DNA of 64,000 nucleotides from positions 3,693,501-3,757,500 of the forward strand of contig CP107199.1 of NCBI GenBank assembly GCA_025758065.1, in the 5' to 3' direction. The translations under genes were made by a program, and so were the position numbers. Position 1 is the first letter of the stretch, and every line of letters starts with the position of its first letter. Source of the stretch: Lachnospiraceae bacterium (lineage in GTDB: Bacteria > Bacillota > Clostridia > Lachnospirales > Lachnospiraceae). A model generated the notes under the pieces. The model was not told the origin of the DNA. It saw only the letters and a list, made by a program, of their open reading frames with translations, and ran no database searches. Positions 8,326 to 16,670 of this stretch are shown here, in pieces.

Positions 8326-8354
8326 TTGACTTTTATGCTTTTATATATTAAACT
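8326..8354 (+). promoter_or_regulatory. Promoter of the aroF-tyrA-aroA genes
   Basis: TTGACT (8326-8331), a 17-nt spacer and TAAACT (8349-8354) precede an ~80-nt leader to aroF. I see no T-box or attenuator in that leader. Confidence 0.65.
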
Positions 8355-8442
8355 GTCTGCAAGCTTTTAAAACAGGATATCCATTATACAGATAAAAATA
8401 AGAATGCAGATAACATTATGCAGATAAGGAGTGTACCAGACT

Positions 8443-9465
8443 ATGATCATTATCATGAAACCACAGGCTTCCAAAGAAGACGTTCAGAAAGTAACTTCCC
8501 TCATTGAATCAAAGGGCCTTCAGGTCCACCTTTCCGAAGGCTCACAGGTCACTATTGTTGGAGTTGTAGGCGATAAGACCAAGCTTGCAGGAAGCAACAT
8601 TGAAATGAGTGAGGGCGTTGACAAAGTTGTTGCTGTCACAGAGTCCTACAAACTGGTCAACAAAAAATTCCACCCTGATGACTCTGTTATTCCTGTTGGT
8701 AATACCCATATTGGGCCGGGAACCATGACTGTAATGGCAGGTCCCTGTGCAATTGAGTCAAAGGAGCAGCTGCTCTCTACTGCTTTCGCTGTAAAAAAGG
8801 CTGGTGCTACCTTCCTTCGCGGCGGTGCTTACAAACCCCGTACCTCCCCATACTCTTTCCAGGGGCTGGAAGAAGAAGGCTTAAAATATATGAAGGAAGC
8901 CAGAGAAGCGACCGGACTGAACGTGATCTGCGAAGTTACCAGTGCCCATGCCATTAAAGCTGCCGTTAAATACGTAGACATGCTTCAGATCGGTGCCAGA
9001 AATATGCAGAACTTTGAGCTGTTGAAGGAAGCCGGAAAATCAGGAATGCCTGTATTGTTAAAACGGGGCTTATGTGCTACCATAGATGAGTGGCTGAATG
9101 CTGCTGAATACATTATTTCAGAAGGAAATCCAAATATCGTTTTATGCGAACGTGGTATCCGTACCTATGAAACATCCACCAGAAATACTCTGGATATCAG
9201 TGCGGTTCCTGTGATCCGCCAGAAGAGCCATCTTCCTGTGATCGTAGATCCAAGCCATGCAACAGGCGTAAGGGCTTATGTAGAACCTCTTGCAAAAGCT
9301 GCTGTGGCAGTTGGCGCTGACGGACTGATGATCGAGGTTCATCCAGATCCGTCCAAAGCACTTTCTGATGGTCCTCAGTCTCTTACTTTTGATGCATTTG
9401 ATAAATTAATGGCAGACTTAAAGCCATATGTGGATCTGGCTGGCAGAACTTTTGAAGCCAGATAA
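8443..9465 (+). CDS. aroF: 3-deoxy-7-phosphoheptulonate synthase (DAHP synthase)
   Basis: A 340-residue enzyme joining phosphoenolpyruvate and erythrose 4-phosphate, the first step of the shikimate pathway. An N-terminal ferredoxin-like regulatory domain (about residues 1-80, MIIIMKPQASKEDV) precedes the catalytic barrel with MAGPCAIES, GAYKPRTSPYSFQG, LLKRG and VDPSHATG. This is the Thermotoga/Bacillus type, in which the N-terminal domain mediates Tyr or Phe feedback. The ATG at 8443 is chosen because AAGGAG (8426-8431) lies 11 nt upstream. It is followed by tyrA and aroA, forming a tyrosine/chorismate gene set. Confidence 0.95.
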   Translation: MIIIMKPQASKEDVQKVTSLIESKGLQVHLSEGSQVTIVGVVGDKTKLAGSNIEMSEGVDKVVAVTESYKLVNKKFHPDDSVIPVGNTHIGPGTMTVMAGPCAIESKEQLLSTAFAVKKAGATFLRGGAYKPRTSPYSFQGLEEEGLKYMKEAREATGLNVICEVTSAHAIKAAVKYVDMLQIGARNMQNFELLKEAGKSGMPVLLKRGLCATIDEWLNAAEYIISEGNPNIVLCERGIRTYETSTRNTLDISAVPVIRQKSHLPVIVDPSHATGVRAYVEPLAKAAVAVGADGLMIEVHPDPSKALSDGPQSLTFDAFDKLMADLKPYVDLAGRTFEAR

Positions 9466-9630
9466 CTAATACATCGTTTCGTAAATAACTGTACTAATCA
9501 CGTAGGATGCGGAGTTGAGTGTGCAGGTCTAAAAACGCAGGCGTAGCGGGCTACGCTGAGGCTTTTAGGCCTGTGCAATCAGATTCGCAGACAAGTGAGT
9601 GGTACAGTTATTTCGAAAACGATGTACTAG
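9466..9630. repeat. 165-bp intergenic palindrome (element H1) between aroF and tyrA
   Basis: The arms CTAATACATCGTTT (from 9466) and its mirror AAACGATGTACTAG (to 9630) start an imperfect inverted repeat. It continues through AAATAACTGTAC/GTACAGTTATTT and GTGCAGGTCTAAAA/TTTTAGGCCTGTGC to a tip, GCGTAG-CGGG-CTACGC (9541-9556). It has no coding capacity. Its size matches the palindromes at 20622 and 31820, though the arm sequences differ. Confidence 0.85.
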
Positions 9631-9656
9631 CATACCACTTATTATCCACAGCCAAA

Positions 9657-9693
9657 CACCTGAAGGCCTTTCTTTTGTAAAGGTTTTCAGGTG
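9657..9693 (+). other. Short hairpin in the tyrA leader
   Basis: CACCTGAA (9657-9664) pairs with TTCAGGTG (9686-9693), and the inner AGGCCTTT/AAAGGTTT extends the stem. It ends 12 nt before the tyrA ribosome binding site. There is no T-run, so its role (mRNA stability or translation control) is a guess. Confidence 0.5.
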
Positions 9694-9721
9694 ATTCTGT
9701 ATTGTAAGGAGCAATTTTGAA

Positions 9722-10873
9722 ATGGAAAAATTCACCATGAATGATACAACCATTGCCTTTATTGGTCTTGGCCTTATCGGTGGTTCCTTGGCTAAGGGAA
9801 TTAAAAAAGCACGTCCGGATATCCGCATCATGGCCTATATGCGCACCCGTTCCAAACTGGAACAGGCTAAAAAAGACGGTATTGTAGATGTTATTTTAGA
9901 CGGCATTGATGAGCAGCTAAAACAATGTGACCTGATCTTTTTATGTACACCGGTAGAATACAATGCACAATATCTGTCTAAGATCCGCTCCTATTTAAAA
10001 CCGGGGGCTTTGATCACGGATGTTGGCAGCACCAAGACCGACATCCACAAAGAGATCCTGCGTCAGGGACTTACAGACTGTTTTGTAGGCGGACATCCCA
10101 TGGCAGGTTCTGAAAAAACAGGCTATGAAAATGCAACTGACCATCTCCTTGAAAATGCTTATTATATTGTTACACCGCCAGAAGGTTTTAAGCAGAATGG
10201 CTGTGGATATGGCGATATTTCCCTGAAATACTCCGAAAATGTCAAACGTATTATCGCCGTTGCGCAGACTGTGGGGGCAATCCCCCTGGTACTGGATTAT
10301 AAGGAACATGATACTGTAGTTGCCGCCATCAGCCATCTGCCTCATCTGGTTGCTTCCAGCCTTGTAAATCTGGTAAAAGACTCTGATTCACCTGCTGAAA
10401 CCATGAAACAGGTAGCTGCCGGCGGTTTTAAGGACATTACACGTATTGCCTCTTCTTCCCCGGAAATGTGGGAACAGATCTGTATGACTAATTCAGAGCC
10501 TATTGCAGATATGCTGGAGCGCTACATTGATTCCCTTCAGGATATCCTTTCTGAAATAAAAGGTCATCAGGGAAATGCTATTTATAAACTGTTTGAAAAA
10601 TCCAGGGATTACCGCAATACCATTACTGACCGTGCCAAAGGTTCTGTAGAACCATCCTACGCATTTTCTGTGGATATGGCCGATGAGGTTGGTGCTATCT
10701 CCACTATTGCTGTTATTCTGGCTGCCAAGGGCATCAGCATTAAAAATATTGGTATCAATAACAACAGGGAACGGGGCGAAGGCACCTTAAAGATTGAATT
10801 TTATGATGAAGCAGCTATGACCGCAGCCTGGAAACGGCTGGAATACTATAAATACGAAATGGTACGGCTGTAA
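9722..10873 (+). CDS. tyrA: Prephenate dehydrogenase with C-terminal ACT domain
   Basis: A 383-residue NAD(P)-dependent enzyme converting prephenate to 4-hydroxyphenylpyruvate for tyrosine synthesis. The Rossmann motif is GLGLIGGSLAKGI (residues about 16-28). The family signatures HPMAGSEKTGYE and ISHLPHLVASSLVN hold the prephenate-binding and catalytic histidines. A C-terminal ACT domain (about 310-383, VGAISTIAVILAAKGISIKN) is the usual site of tyrosine feedback. AAGGAG lies 10 nt before the start. It is 23 nt from aroA, so the two are surely co-transcribed. Confidence 0.95.
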   Translation: MEKFTMNDTTIAFIGLGLIGGSLAKGIKKARPDIRIMAYMRTRSKLEQAKKDGIVDVILDGIDEQLKQCDLIFLCTPVEYNAQYLSKIRSYLKPGALITDVGSTKTDIHKEILRQGLTDCFVGGHPMAGSEKTGYENATDHLLENAYYIVTPPEGFKQNGCGYGDISLKYSENVKRIIAVAQTVGAIPLVLDYKEHDTVVAAISHLPHLVASSLVNLVKDSDSPAETMKQVAAGGFKDITRIASSSPEMWEQICMTNSEPIADMLERYIDSLQDILSEIKGHQGNAIYKLFEKSRDYRNTITDRAKGSVEPSYAFSVDMADEVGAISTIAVILAAKGISIKNIGINNNRERGEGTLKIEFYDEAAMTAAWKRLEYYKYEMVRL

Positions 10874-10896
10874 GCCGGACTGTCTGGGAGGAAGAT

Positions 10897-12171
10897 ATGG
10901 AATTTAGAAAATCAGGCCCATTAAAAGGCGAGATCACTGTTCCGGGAGATAAATCCATTTCCCACCGCGCTGTGATGTTTGGCTCTCTTGCAAAGGGAAC
11001 TACCGAAATTACCGGATTTTTACAGGGAGCAGACTGTCTGTCTACTATTTCCTGTTTTGAAAGTATGGGAATTGCTATTGAAAATAAAGAGGATATCGTC
11101 CTGGTACATGGAAATGGTCTTCGCGGCCTTAAAAAGCCGGAAACTGTATTAGACTGCGGAAACAGCGGCACTACTACCCGCCTGATCTCCGGTATCTTAT
11201 CTGCACAGAACTTTGATGTAACTTTAACAGGTGACGCTTCTATCCAGAAACGTCCTATGAAGCGTATTATGGAACCGCTGTCCCTTATGGGGGCGGATAT
11301 TGTCAGTGTAAATGGAAATGGCTGCGCACCTTTAGCTATCCACGGAAAAGCCCTTCACGGCATCCATTACACCTCTAAAGTAGCCTCTGCACAGGTAAAA
11401 TCCTCTATTTTATTAGCAGGGCTTTACGCAGATGGCCCAACTTCCGTTACAGAGCCTTATGTATCCAGAAACCACTCTGAGATCATGTTAAATCTGTTCG
11501 GTGCTCATGTAACCACCACAAATACCACTGCTACCATTGAGCCAGCCAGTGAGCTGCACAGTAGAAAGATAAATGTACCTGGAGATATTTCTTCTGCTGC
11601 CTATTTTATCGCTGCAGGCCTTATGGTACCCGGCTCTGAGATCCTGATCAAAAACGTAGGCATTAATCCTACCAGAGACGGCATTCTTCATGTATGTAAG
11701 GCTATGGGAGCAGATCTTACTTTATTAAATGTAAAAGAAGACGAGGGAGAACCTGTTGCTGATATTTTAGTCCGCGCTTCTTCCCTTCACGCAGCAGAGA
11801 TCGGCGGAAGCATTATCCCGACTCTTATTGATGAGCTGCCTATGATCGCAGCCTTGGCCTGCTTTGCACAGGGAACTACCGTGATCCGTGACGCAGCGGA
11901 ATTAAAGGTAAAAGAGTCCAACCGGATTGCCGTAATGGTGGAAAATTTAAGTGCCATGGGAGCTGATGTAACGGAAACAGAGGACGGCATGATCATCCAC
12001 GGCGGCAGACCGCTTCACGGTGCAGTGATTGAAAGCCACTTAGATCACCGTATTGCCATGACCTTTGCAGTAACAGGTCTCTGCGCAGAAGGCGTTACAC
12101 AGATCAATGGGGCAGAATGTGTAAATATTTCTTATCCCCAGTTTTACCAGGATCTTAAGAATTTAATATAA
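10897..12171 (+). CDS. aroA: 3-phosphoshikimate 1-carboxyvinyltransferase (EPSP synthase)
   Basis: A 424-residue cytoplasmic enzyme transferring enolpyruvyl from PEP to shikimate 3-phosphate. Signatures are GPLKGEITVPGDKSISHRAV at the N-terminus, LDCGNSGTTTRLISG (residues about 85-100) and KVKESNRI near the C-terminus. The length is normal. GGAGG lies 6 nt before the ATG. It ends the aroF-tyrA-aroA unit at the terminator at 12180-12222. Confidence 0.96.
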   Translation: MEFRKSGPLKGEITVPGDKSISHRAVMFGSLAKGTTEITGFLQGADCLSTISCFESMGIAIENKEDIVLVHGNGLRGLKKPETVLDCGNSGTTTRLISGILSAQNFDVTLTGDASIQKRPMKRIMEPLSLMGADIVSVNGNGCAPLAIHGKALHGIHYTSKVASAQVKSSILLAGLYADGPTSVTEPYVSRNHSEIMLNLFGAHVTTTNTTATIEPASELHSRKINVPGDISSAAYFIAAGLMVPGSEILIKNVGINPTRDGILHVCKAMGADLTLLNVKEDEGEPVADILVRASSLHAAEIGGSIIPTLIDELPMIAALACFAQGTTVIRDAAELKVKESNRIAVMVENLSAMGADVTETEDGMIIHGGRPLHGAVIESHLDHRIAMTFAVTGLCAEGVTQINGAECVNISYPQFYQDLKNLI

Positions 12172-12179
12172 ACAGCCGT

Positions 12180-12225
12180 AAAAAGGCGTATGAGTCTACA
12201 CCAGGGATCCATACGCCTTTTTCAT
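12180..12225 (+). terminator. Terminator after aroA
   Basis: AAAAAGGCGTATG (12180-12192) pairs with CATACGCCTTTTT (12210-12222), with T-rich flanks on both sides, so it may also act on transcripts from the right. Confidence 0.88.
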
Positions 12226-12264
12226 TTTCAGATCGTTTTCCAGATATACTGGGAAAAATAATTA

Positions 12265-12579
12265 TCATTTTCTCTTCTTCGGAGCAGGAAGCTCTTCATA
12301 CATTGCCCTAAATAGTCCTGTAAGAAATTCCTTCTGATCCACATCCTCTACCAACAGCATCTCTTTAGTCCCTTCATAAGGTAATTCATAAACAGCCTGG
12401 GGTATATAAGAAAATGCGGCTTTTACAGGCTTTACAAGCAGACGATCATCGTAAATACCACCTACGATCTTCCCCCGGTAATAAATAATGTACTCTCCCA
12501 TCATGGCCCGGTAGGTGATCTCCTCTAAATCAGACAATTGTTCCAATACAAAATCCAAATAACTTTTACTGGATGCCAT
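12265..12579 (-). CDS. TfoX N-terminal domain protein
   Basis: A 104-residue protein consisting only of the TfoX/Sxy N-terminal domain (YLDFVLEQLSDLEEITYRAM, then MGEYIIYYRGKIVGGIYDDRL), with a basic tail PKKRK. Full-length TfoX regulates competence in Gammaproteobacteria. The stand-alone domain in Firmicutes has no established role and lacks the C-terminal helix-hairpin-helix domain. It lies 35 nt downstream of ogt on the same strand and is probably co-transcribed with it. Confidence 0.85.
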   Translation of the reverse strand: MASSKSYLDFVLEQLSDLEEITYRAMMGEYIIYYRGKIVGGIYDDRLLVKPVKAAFSYIPQAVYELPYEGTKEMLLVEDVDQKEFLTGLFRAMYEELPAPKKRK

Positions 12580-12614
12580 TCCCTTTTCTCCATTTCTGTG
12601 GTCTTAAGATTCAC

Positions 12615-13148
12615 TTAAAGCGCAGTTCCCTTTTTTGGAACAAAGAAACCACTCATATCTGTATGTTCCAGTTTTAACAGCGCGACCTTCTTTTCCATTC
12701 CTCCTGCATATCCTGTGAGACTGCCATTTGTCCCTACAACACGATGACAGGGAATGATAATGGAAACTTCATTATGTCCTACTGCTCCGCCTACAGCCTG
12801 GGCGGACATATGGGGCGCATCATGCATCTGGGTCATTTTTTTTGCAATCTCCCCATATGTCATAGTCTGTCCATAAGGGATCTGCAGCAGAATCTGCCAC
12901 ACAGCCTGACGAAAGGTTGAACCTGCAGGATGAAGCGCTGGGGTAAAGTCCGGTTCTTTCCCGGAAAAATAAACATCCAGCCATTTTTTAGCCCTAATCA
13001 GGACCGGGATTTCCTGTGAAACCGTTTCTTTTGGAAGTGTATTTGCAAAGTATTTTTGTCCCTCAAACCATAAACCGGTCAGTCCAACCTCATCTGCCGC
13101 CAGTAAAATATTGCCCAGTGGTGACGGATATGTACATGTATAGACCAT
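12615..13148 (-). CDS. ogt: Methylated-DNA--protein-cysteine methyltransferase
   Basis: A 177-residue suicide repair protein that takes O6-methyl groups from guanine. The acceptor Cys134 is in IIPCHRVVG. The recognition helix region FRQAVWQILLQIPYGQTMTYGEIA and the RNase-H-like N-terminal domain are both present. Length is typical of Ogt/MGMT. It is followed on the same strand by the TfoX-domain protein. The start is at MVYTCTYPSPLGN, preceded by AAAGGAAACAGG. Confidence 0.94.
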   Translation of the reverse strand: MVYTCTYPSPLGNILLAADEVGLTGLWFEGQKYFANTLPKETVSQEIPVLIRAKKWLDVYFSGKEPDFTPALHPAGSTFRQAVWQILLQIPYGQTMTYGEIAKKMTQMHDAPHMSAQAVGGAVGHNEVSIIIPCHRVVGTNGSLTGYAGGMEKKVALLKLEHTDMSGFFVPKKGTAL

Positions 13149-13242
13149 ATTTCCTGTTTCCTTTCCCTTTAAAGCTTTGCGCTTACGCAGATTCTTTTGA
13201 ATTTATTGTACCATGATCTTTTTAAAATTACAGCAAAAAAGA

Positions 13243-13279
13243 AGTGGATCCAGGCAAGAACCAACGATCCACTCTTTTG
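13243..13279. terminator. Candidate bidirectional terminator
   Basis: AGTGGATC (13243-13250) pairs with GATCCACT (13266-13273). Tails are CTTTTGATC on the plus strand and TCTTTTTTGC on the minus strand. It could end leftward transcription from the ZIP transporter gene 230 nt away. Confidence 0.65.
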
Positions 13280-13408
13280 ATCATTTTTTATTTATCCCAA
13301 GCAGAATTTATTGCATCCTACGGCGGCTATCATGTAGTGGCCATTGCCAGCTTACAACAGCTGACAGCTGACGGACATATCAGGCGGCTCACTGTGCGGC
13401 CGAAATGA
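13280..13408 (+). pseudogene. Possible 3' gene remnant of unknown identity
   Basis: An open frame with no start codon or ribosome site ends at TGA 13406-13408 and reads AEFIASYGGYHVVAIASLQQ, then LTADGHIRRLTVRPK. The amino-acid pattern looks protein-like, but I cannot assign a family. It directly follows a terminator hairpin, so it is not an obvious continuation of any neighbour. The remainder of this gap to 13503 shows nothing recognisable. Confidence 0.25.
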
Positions 13409-13502
13409 TCTTTGTATCTGCAAACTTTTTAATAAGGCATTCCTTTTTATAAAACGTAATCCCATGACAGATTTCTTCATTGCCGCTGTAATTAATAAAA
13501 TA

Positions 13503-14276
13503 TCATCCCAACGCCACATCAAGCACCATCATCAGCGCAAATCCGATTGCAAATCCAATGGTGCCTATATTGGAATGTTCTCCTTCAGAAGCTTCTGGCA
13601 CCAGTTCTTCTACTACTACATAAAGCATGGCCCCTGCTGCAAAGGAAAGAAAGTATGGCATGAACGGCTCCAGTTTTTCTGCCAGCAACAGCATAAGCCC
13701 GGCGCCAATTGGCTCTACGATACCGGAAAGCATACCATAGATAAAAGCCTTTTTCTGCCCTGCCGCTTCTTTTAAAGGAAGAGAGATAACTGCTCCTTCC
13801 GGGAAATTCTGTATTGCAATACCCAGTGATAATGCCATGGCGCCTGCCAGTGTAATGGACTGGCTTTTTGCCATCATACCTGCAAAAGCCACACCAACTG
13901 CCATTCCTTCCGGTATGTTATGTAAGGTCACTGCAAGGACCAGCATGGTACTTTTCTGCCAGTTACTTTTTGCGCCTTCCGGCTGGTCTGTGTCCATATG
14001 AAGATGTGGAACTACCATATCCAGAAACAATAAAAATGCCATTCCTAAAATGAATCCACATACTGCCGGAAGAAAGGCCAGCTTCCCAAGTCCTTCACTC
14101 ATTTCCATAGCCGGGATCAGAAGAGACCAAACAGAAGCAGCCACCATAACTCCTGAAGCAAAGCCCAGGAATGCTTTCTGCACTCCGGGCTTTAATTCTC
14201 CCCGCAGAAAGAACACGCAGGCACTGCCTGCTGTAGTTCCTATAAAAGGGATCAATATTCCTGTTAAAATATCCAT
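13503..14276 (-). CDS. ZIP-family metal transporter (ZupT-like)
   Basis: A 257-residue inner-membrane protein with eight probable helices that imports zinc or related divalent metals. Two ZIP metal-binding helix motifs are clear: LHNIPEGMAVGVAF (about residue 118) and IQNFPEGAVISLPL (about residue 153). A short His-containing cytoplasmic loop (VVPHLHMDTDQPEG) follows helix 3. Length and motifs match bacterial ZupT/GufA. It stands alone, and I see no metal-regulator site upstream. Confidence 0.92.
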   Translation of the reverse strand: MDILTGILIPFIGTTAGSACVFFLRGELKPGVQKAFLGFASGVMVAASVWSLLIPAMEMSEGLGKLAFLPAVCGFILGMAFLLFLDMVVPHLHMDTDQPEGAKSNWQKSTMLVLAVTLHNIPEGMAVGVAFAGMMAKSQSITLAGAMALSLGIAIQNFPEGAVISLPLKEAAGQKKAFIYGMLSGIVEPIGAGLMLLLAEKLEPFMPYFLSFAAGAMLYVVVEELVPEASEGEHSNIGTIGFAIGFALMMVLDVALG

Positions 14277-14385
14277 CTGCTACCTCATGTTGCTACATTT
14301 TTGCCCCACATCGAACACGTCACCAGCACATTCTCCTATCACAGTAAACAGATACTCTGTTTCTTCATCCACATTATTATAAATA

Positions 14386-15024
14386 TCAGTCGATCATTCC
14401 CCGAAGCTTCAGATAATCCTTGATCAGGATGATCATCTCATCATAATCAATGCGGCTGGCATTAATAGGAAGATCGTAATTCTCCATATCCATCCAGTTT
14501 CTGCCAGTAAAATACTTATGATATTCAGTGCGCTCCTTATCAATCTTCCTCATGCGGCGCAGTGCTTCTTCTTCATCAACCTTATCTACATCCATAATCC
14601 TGCGGACTCTGGTAACGGTATCTGCATATACGAAAATGCGGATCACGTCATCTAACTGATCCTGAAGCACATAGTTGCCGCATCGTCCGATGATGATGCA
14701 GTTTTCTGACTCTGCCAGTTTTCGGATAACCTCAGACTGGAAACGGAACAGGTTTTCCGGTGATGTAAGCTTATGTCCGTCCTTTACAGGTGCAGAAAGC
14801 TCCGGCTTCATATTAGTAACAGTACGATATAATAAATTGTTTCCTGCCTTTTCATCTGCCAGACGGAAATACTGCTCTCCAATAGCACTGGTCTCTGATG
14901 TCATTTTCAAAATCTCTTCATCATAATAATGAATGCCCAGCTCCTCTGCAAGACGCATACCTGTAATACGTCCGCCGCTTCCGTACTGACGCTCGATTGT
15001 GATCACATAATGTTTACTGCTCAT
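14386..15024 (-). CDS. Cytidylate kinase-like family protein
   Basis: A 212-residue P-loop protein of the cytidylate-kinase-like family common in Clostridia. The nucleotide loop is ITIERQYGSGGRITG, followed by LAEELGIHYYDEEIL. A second conserved block, CIIIGRCGNYVLQ, and an Arg-rich LID-like region (VRRIMDVDKVDEEEALRRM) follow. The ATG at 15024 (MSSKHYV) is chosen because GGGAGG lies 8 nt upstream. The true substrate is unknown; canonical Cmk has a different N-terminus. It is monocistronic. Confidence 0.87.
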   Translation of the reverse strand: MSSKHYVITIERQYGSGGRITGMRLAEELGIHYYDEEILKMTSETSAIGEQYFRLADEKAGNNLLYRTVTNMKPELSAPVKDGHKLTSPENLFRFQSEVIRKLAESENCIIIGRCGNYVLQDQLDDVIRIFVYADTVTRVRRIMDVDKVDEEEALRRMRKIDKERTEYHKYFTGRNWMDMENYDLPINASRIDYDEMIILIKDYLKLRGMID

Positions 15025-15204
15025 ATGACCGACCTCCCTTGTTTTGCTATACACTCTGATCATACATTTACATGCTTCTTATGTATCAAGTATACCACAT
15101 TTTTACTTAACCGGACACTGTATTATCTGAATTTTACTGAAATTTTTCTTCAAATTTTTCATAATATATTTCATATATGATATCTGCGACTTTTAAAAAA
15201 ACAG

Positions 15205-15233
15205 TTGACAAAACCCGCCCCATGTATTAATAT
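15205..15233 (+). promoter_or_regulatory. Promoter of the trpXYZ transcript
   Basis: TTGACA (15205-15210), 17 nt, then TAATAT (15228-15233). Transcription would start just before the T-box leader. Confidence 0.75.
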
Positions 15234-15239
15234 ACGGAT

Positions 15240-15506
15240 TAACAGCTAAACCGTTGAAAAAGAGGAGTAAGCTTCCAATGCATTAGCACAGAGAGCCGCA
15301 GGTGGTGGGATTGCGGTATAAAGCAGGCAGCTGAATGGACTTTTGAGGGCAGTCTTGAAATACTTAGTAGGGACTGACGGATTCTGCACCCGTTACATTT
15401 GCAGCACATATGCTAGTATGTGAAAAGTGGACTTTAAGTCAATTTGAGTGGCACCGCGGATTATATTCGTCTCAATCACAATATCATTGTGGTTGGGACT
15501 TTTTTA
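15240..15506 (+). promoter_or_regulatory. T-box riboswitch, tryptophan-specific
   Basis: The leader ends with the T-box motif GAGTGGCACCGCGG (15446-15459). A strong terminator follows: GTCTCAATCACAAT (15469-15482) pairing with ATTGTGGTTGGGAC (15486-15499), then TTTTTT. A likely specifier codon TGG lies at 15336-15338. The acceptor-binding bulge reads TGGC, whose C would pair with discriminator G, as found in tRNA-Trp. Uncharged tRNA-Trp should therefore permit read-through into the transporter genes. Confidence 0.92.
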
Positions 15507-15551
15507 TTACAAAAAATCCATTTTAATTTTTATTCTCAGGAGGTAAGTATT

Positions 15552-16643
15552 ATGAAAAAATCTATGGCAGTTCTTTTAACCGCAGCAATGGGCGCAGCTT
15601 TATTAACAGGCTGCGGCAGTTCTTCTTCCACTGCTACTACAGCAGCAACTACCACAGCAGCCCCTGCATCTGAGGCAGCTTCTTCTGAGGCAGCTTCCAG
15701 CGAAGCAGAAAACAACACAGAAGCTGACGGCTCCTACACCATTGGTATTGGCCAGTTTGCTGAACACGGCTCTCTTGACAACTGCCGTGAAGGTTTCTTA
15801 GCTGGTCTTGCAGCAGAAGGCATCGAAGAAGGAAAGAATTTAACTGTTCTTTATGAAAATTCACAGGCAGACGGCGGTACTTCTGCACAGATTGCTAATA
15901 CATTTGCAGGAAAGGACGTAGATTTAATGTGTGGTATTGCAACTCCTATGGCACAGGCTGAATACAGCGTGGCTATGAAGTCCGACATTCCTGTCATTTT
16001 CACAGCAGTTACGGATCCGGTTGCAGCTGAACTGGCAAACGCAGACGGAACCCCGGTTGGCGAGATCACAGGTACAAGCGATAAGCTTCCTGTAGAATTA
16101 CAGTTAAAGATGATCCGTGAGATCTTACCTGAGGCAAAGACTATCGGTATCATGTACACCACCAGCGAAGTAAACTCTGAATCTGCCATTGCAGAATATA
16201 AGGAACTGGCTCCAAATTATGACTTTGAGATCGTAGACTCCGGTATCTCCTCTTCAGCAGATATCCCGCTGGCAGCAGATACTTTAATTGGAAAGGTTGA
16301 CTGTATCACCAATCTGACTGATAATACAGTAGTAGCATCTCTTCCTGTTATCTTAAGCAAGGCTTCCGCAAAGAACATTCCTGTATTCGGAAGCGAGATC
16401 GAGCAGGTAAAGATCGGCTGCCTGGCTGCTATGGGTCTGGACTATGTAGAACTTGGCAAGCAGACCGGTGAAATGGCTGCAAAGGTATTAAAGGGCGAAG
16501 CAAAAGCAAGCGAATTAAACTTTGAGACCATTAAGGATGCTGCATTCTACGGCAACACCAAAGTAGCTGAAAACCTCGGCATCACTTTTCCTGAATCTTT
16601 AACAGGAACTGCTGCTGAGCTCTTTGACAGCATTGCAGAGTAA
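15552..16643 (+). CDS. trpX: ABC transporter substrate-binding lipoprotein (TrpX type)
   Basis: A 363-residue secreted lipoprotein of the ABC_sub_bind family. It begins MKKSMAVLLTAAMGAALLTGCG with lipobox LTGC, then an Ser/Ala/Thr/Glu-rich linker (residues about 22-60) and the periplasmic-binding fold (IGIGQFAEHGSLDNCREGFL). The ATG at 15552 follows AGGAGGT at 15538-15544; an upstream in-frame start would lie inside the T-box. The Trp T-box and the trpY/trpZ partners support tryptophan or a Trp precursor as substrate. The assignment is by context. Confidence 0.88.
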   Translation: MKKSMAVLLTAAMGAALLTGCGSSSSTATTAATTTAAPASEAASSEAASSEAENNTEADGSYTIGIGQFAEHGSLDNCREGFLAGLAAEGIEEGKNLTVLYENSQADGGTSAQIANTFAGKDVDLMCGIATPMAQAEYSVAMKSDIPVIFTAVTDPVAAELANADGTPVGEITGTSDKLPVELQLKMIREILPEAKTIGIMYTTSEVNSESAIAEYKELAPNYDFEIVDSGISSSADIPLAADTLIGKVDCITNLTDNTVVASLPVILSKASAKNIPVFGSEIEQVKIGCLAAMGLDYVELGKQTGEMAAKVLKGEAKASELNFETIKDAAFYGNTKVAENLGITFPESLTGTAAELFDSIAE

Positions 16644-16670
16644 TAATATTTAGGGTATTGGAGGAACATC

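Noticed and set aside
9466..9630. Palindrome H1 as an integron attC site
   Set aside because: There is no integrase, no cassette array and no conserved R/L box sequence; it lies within a biosynthetic operon.
15444..15551. A 36-residue N-terminal extension on the TrpX protein
   Set aside because: This stretch is the T-box antiterminator and terminator; a good ribosome site precedes the ATG at 15552, which starts a proper signal peptide.
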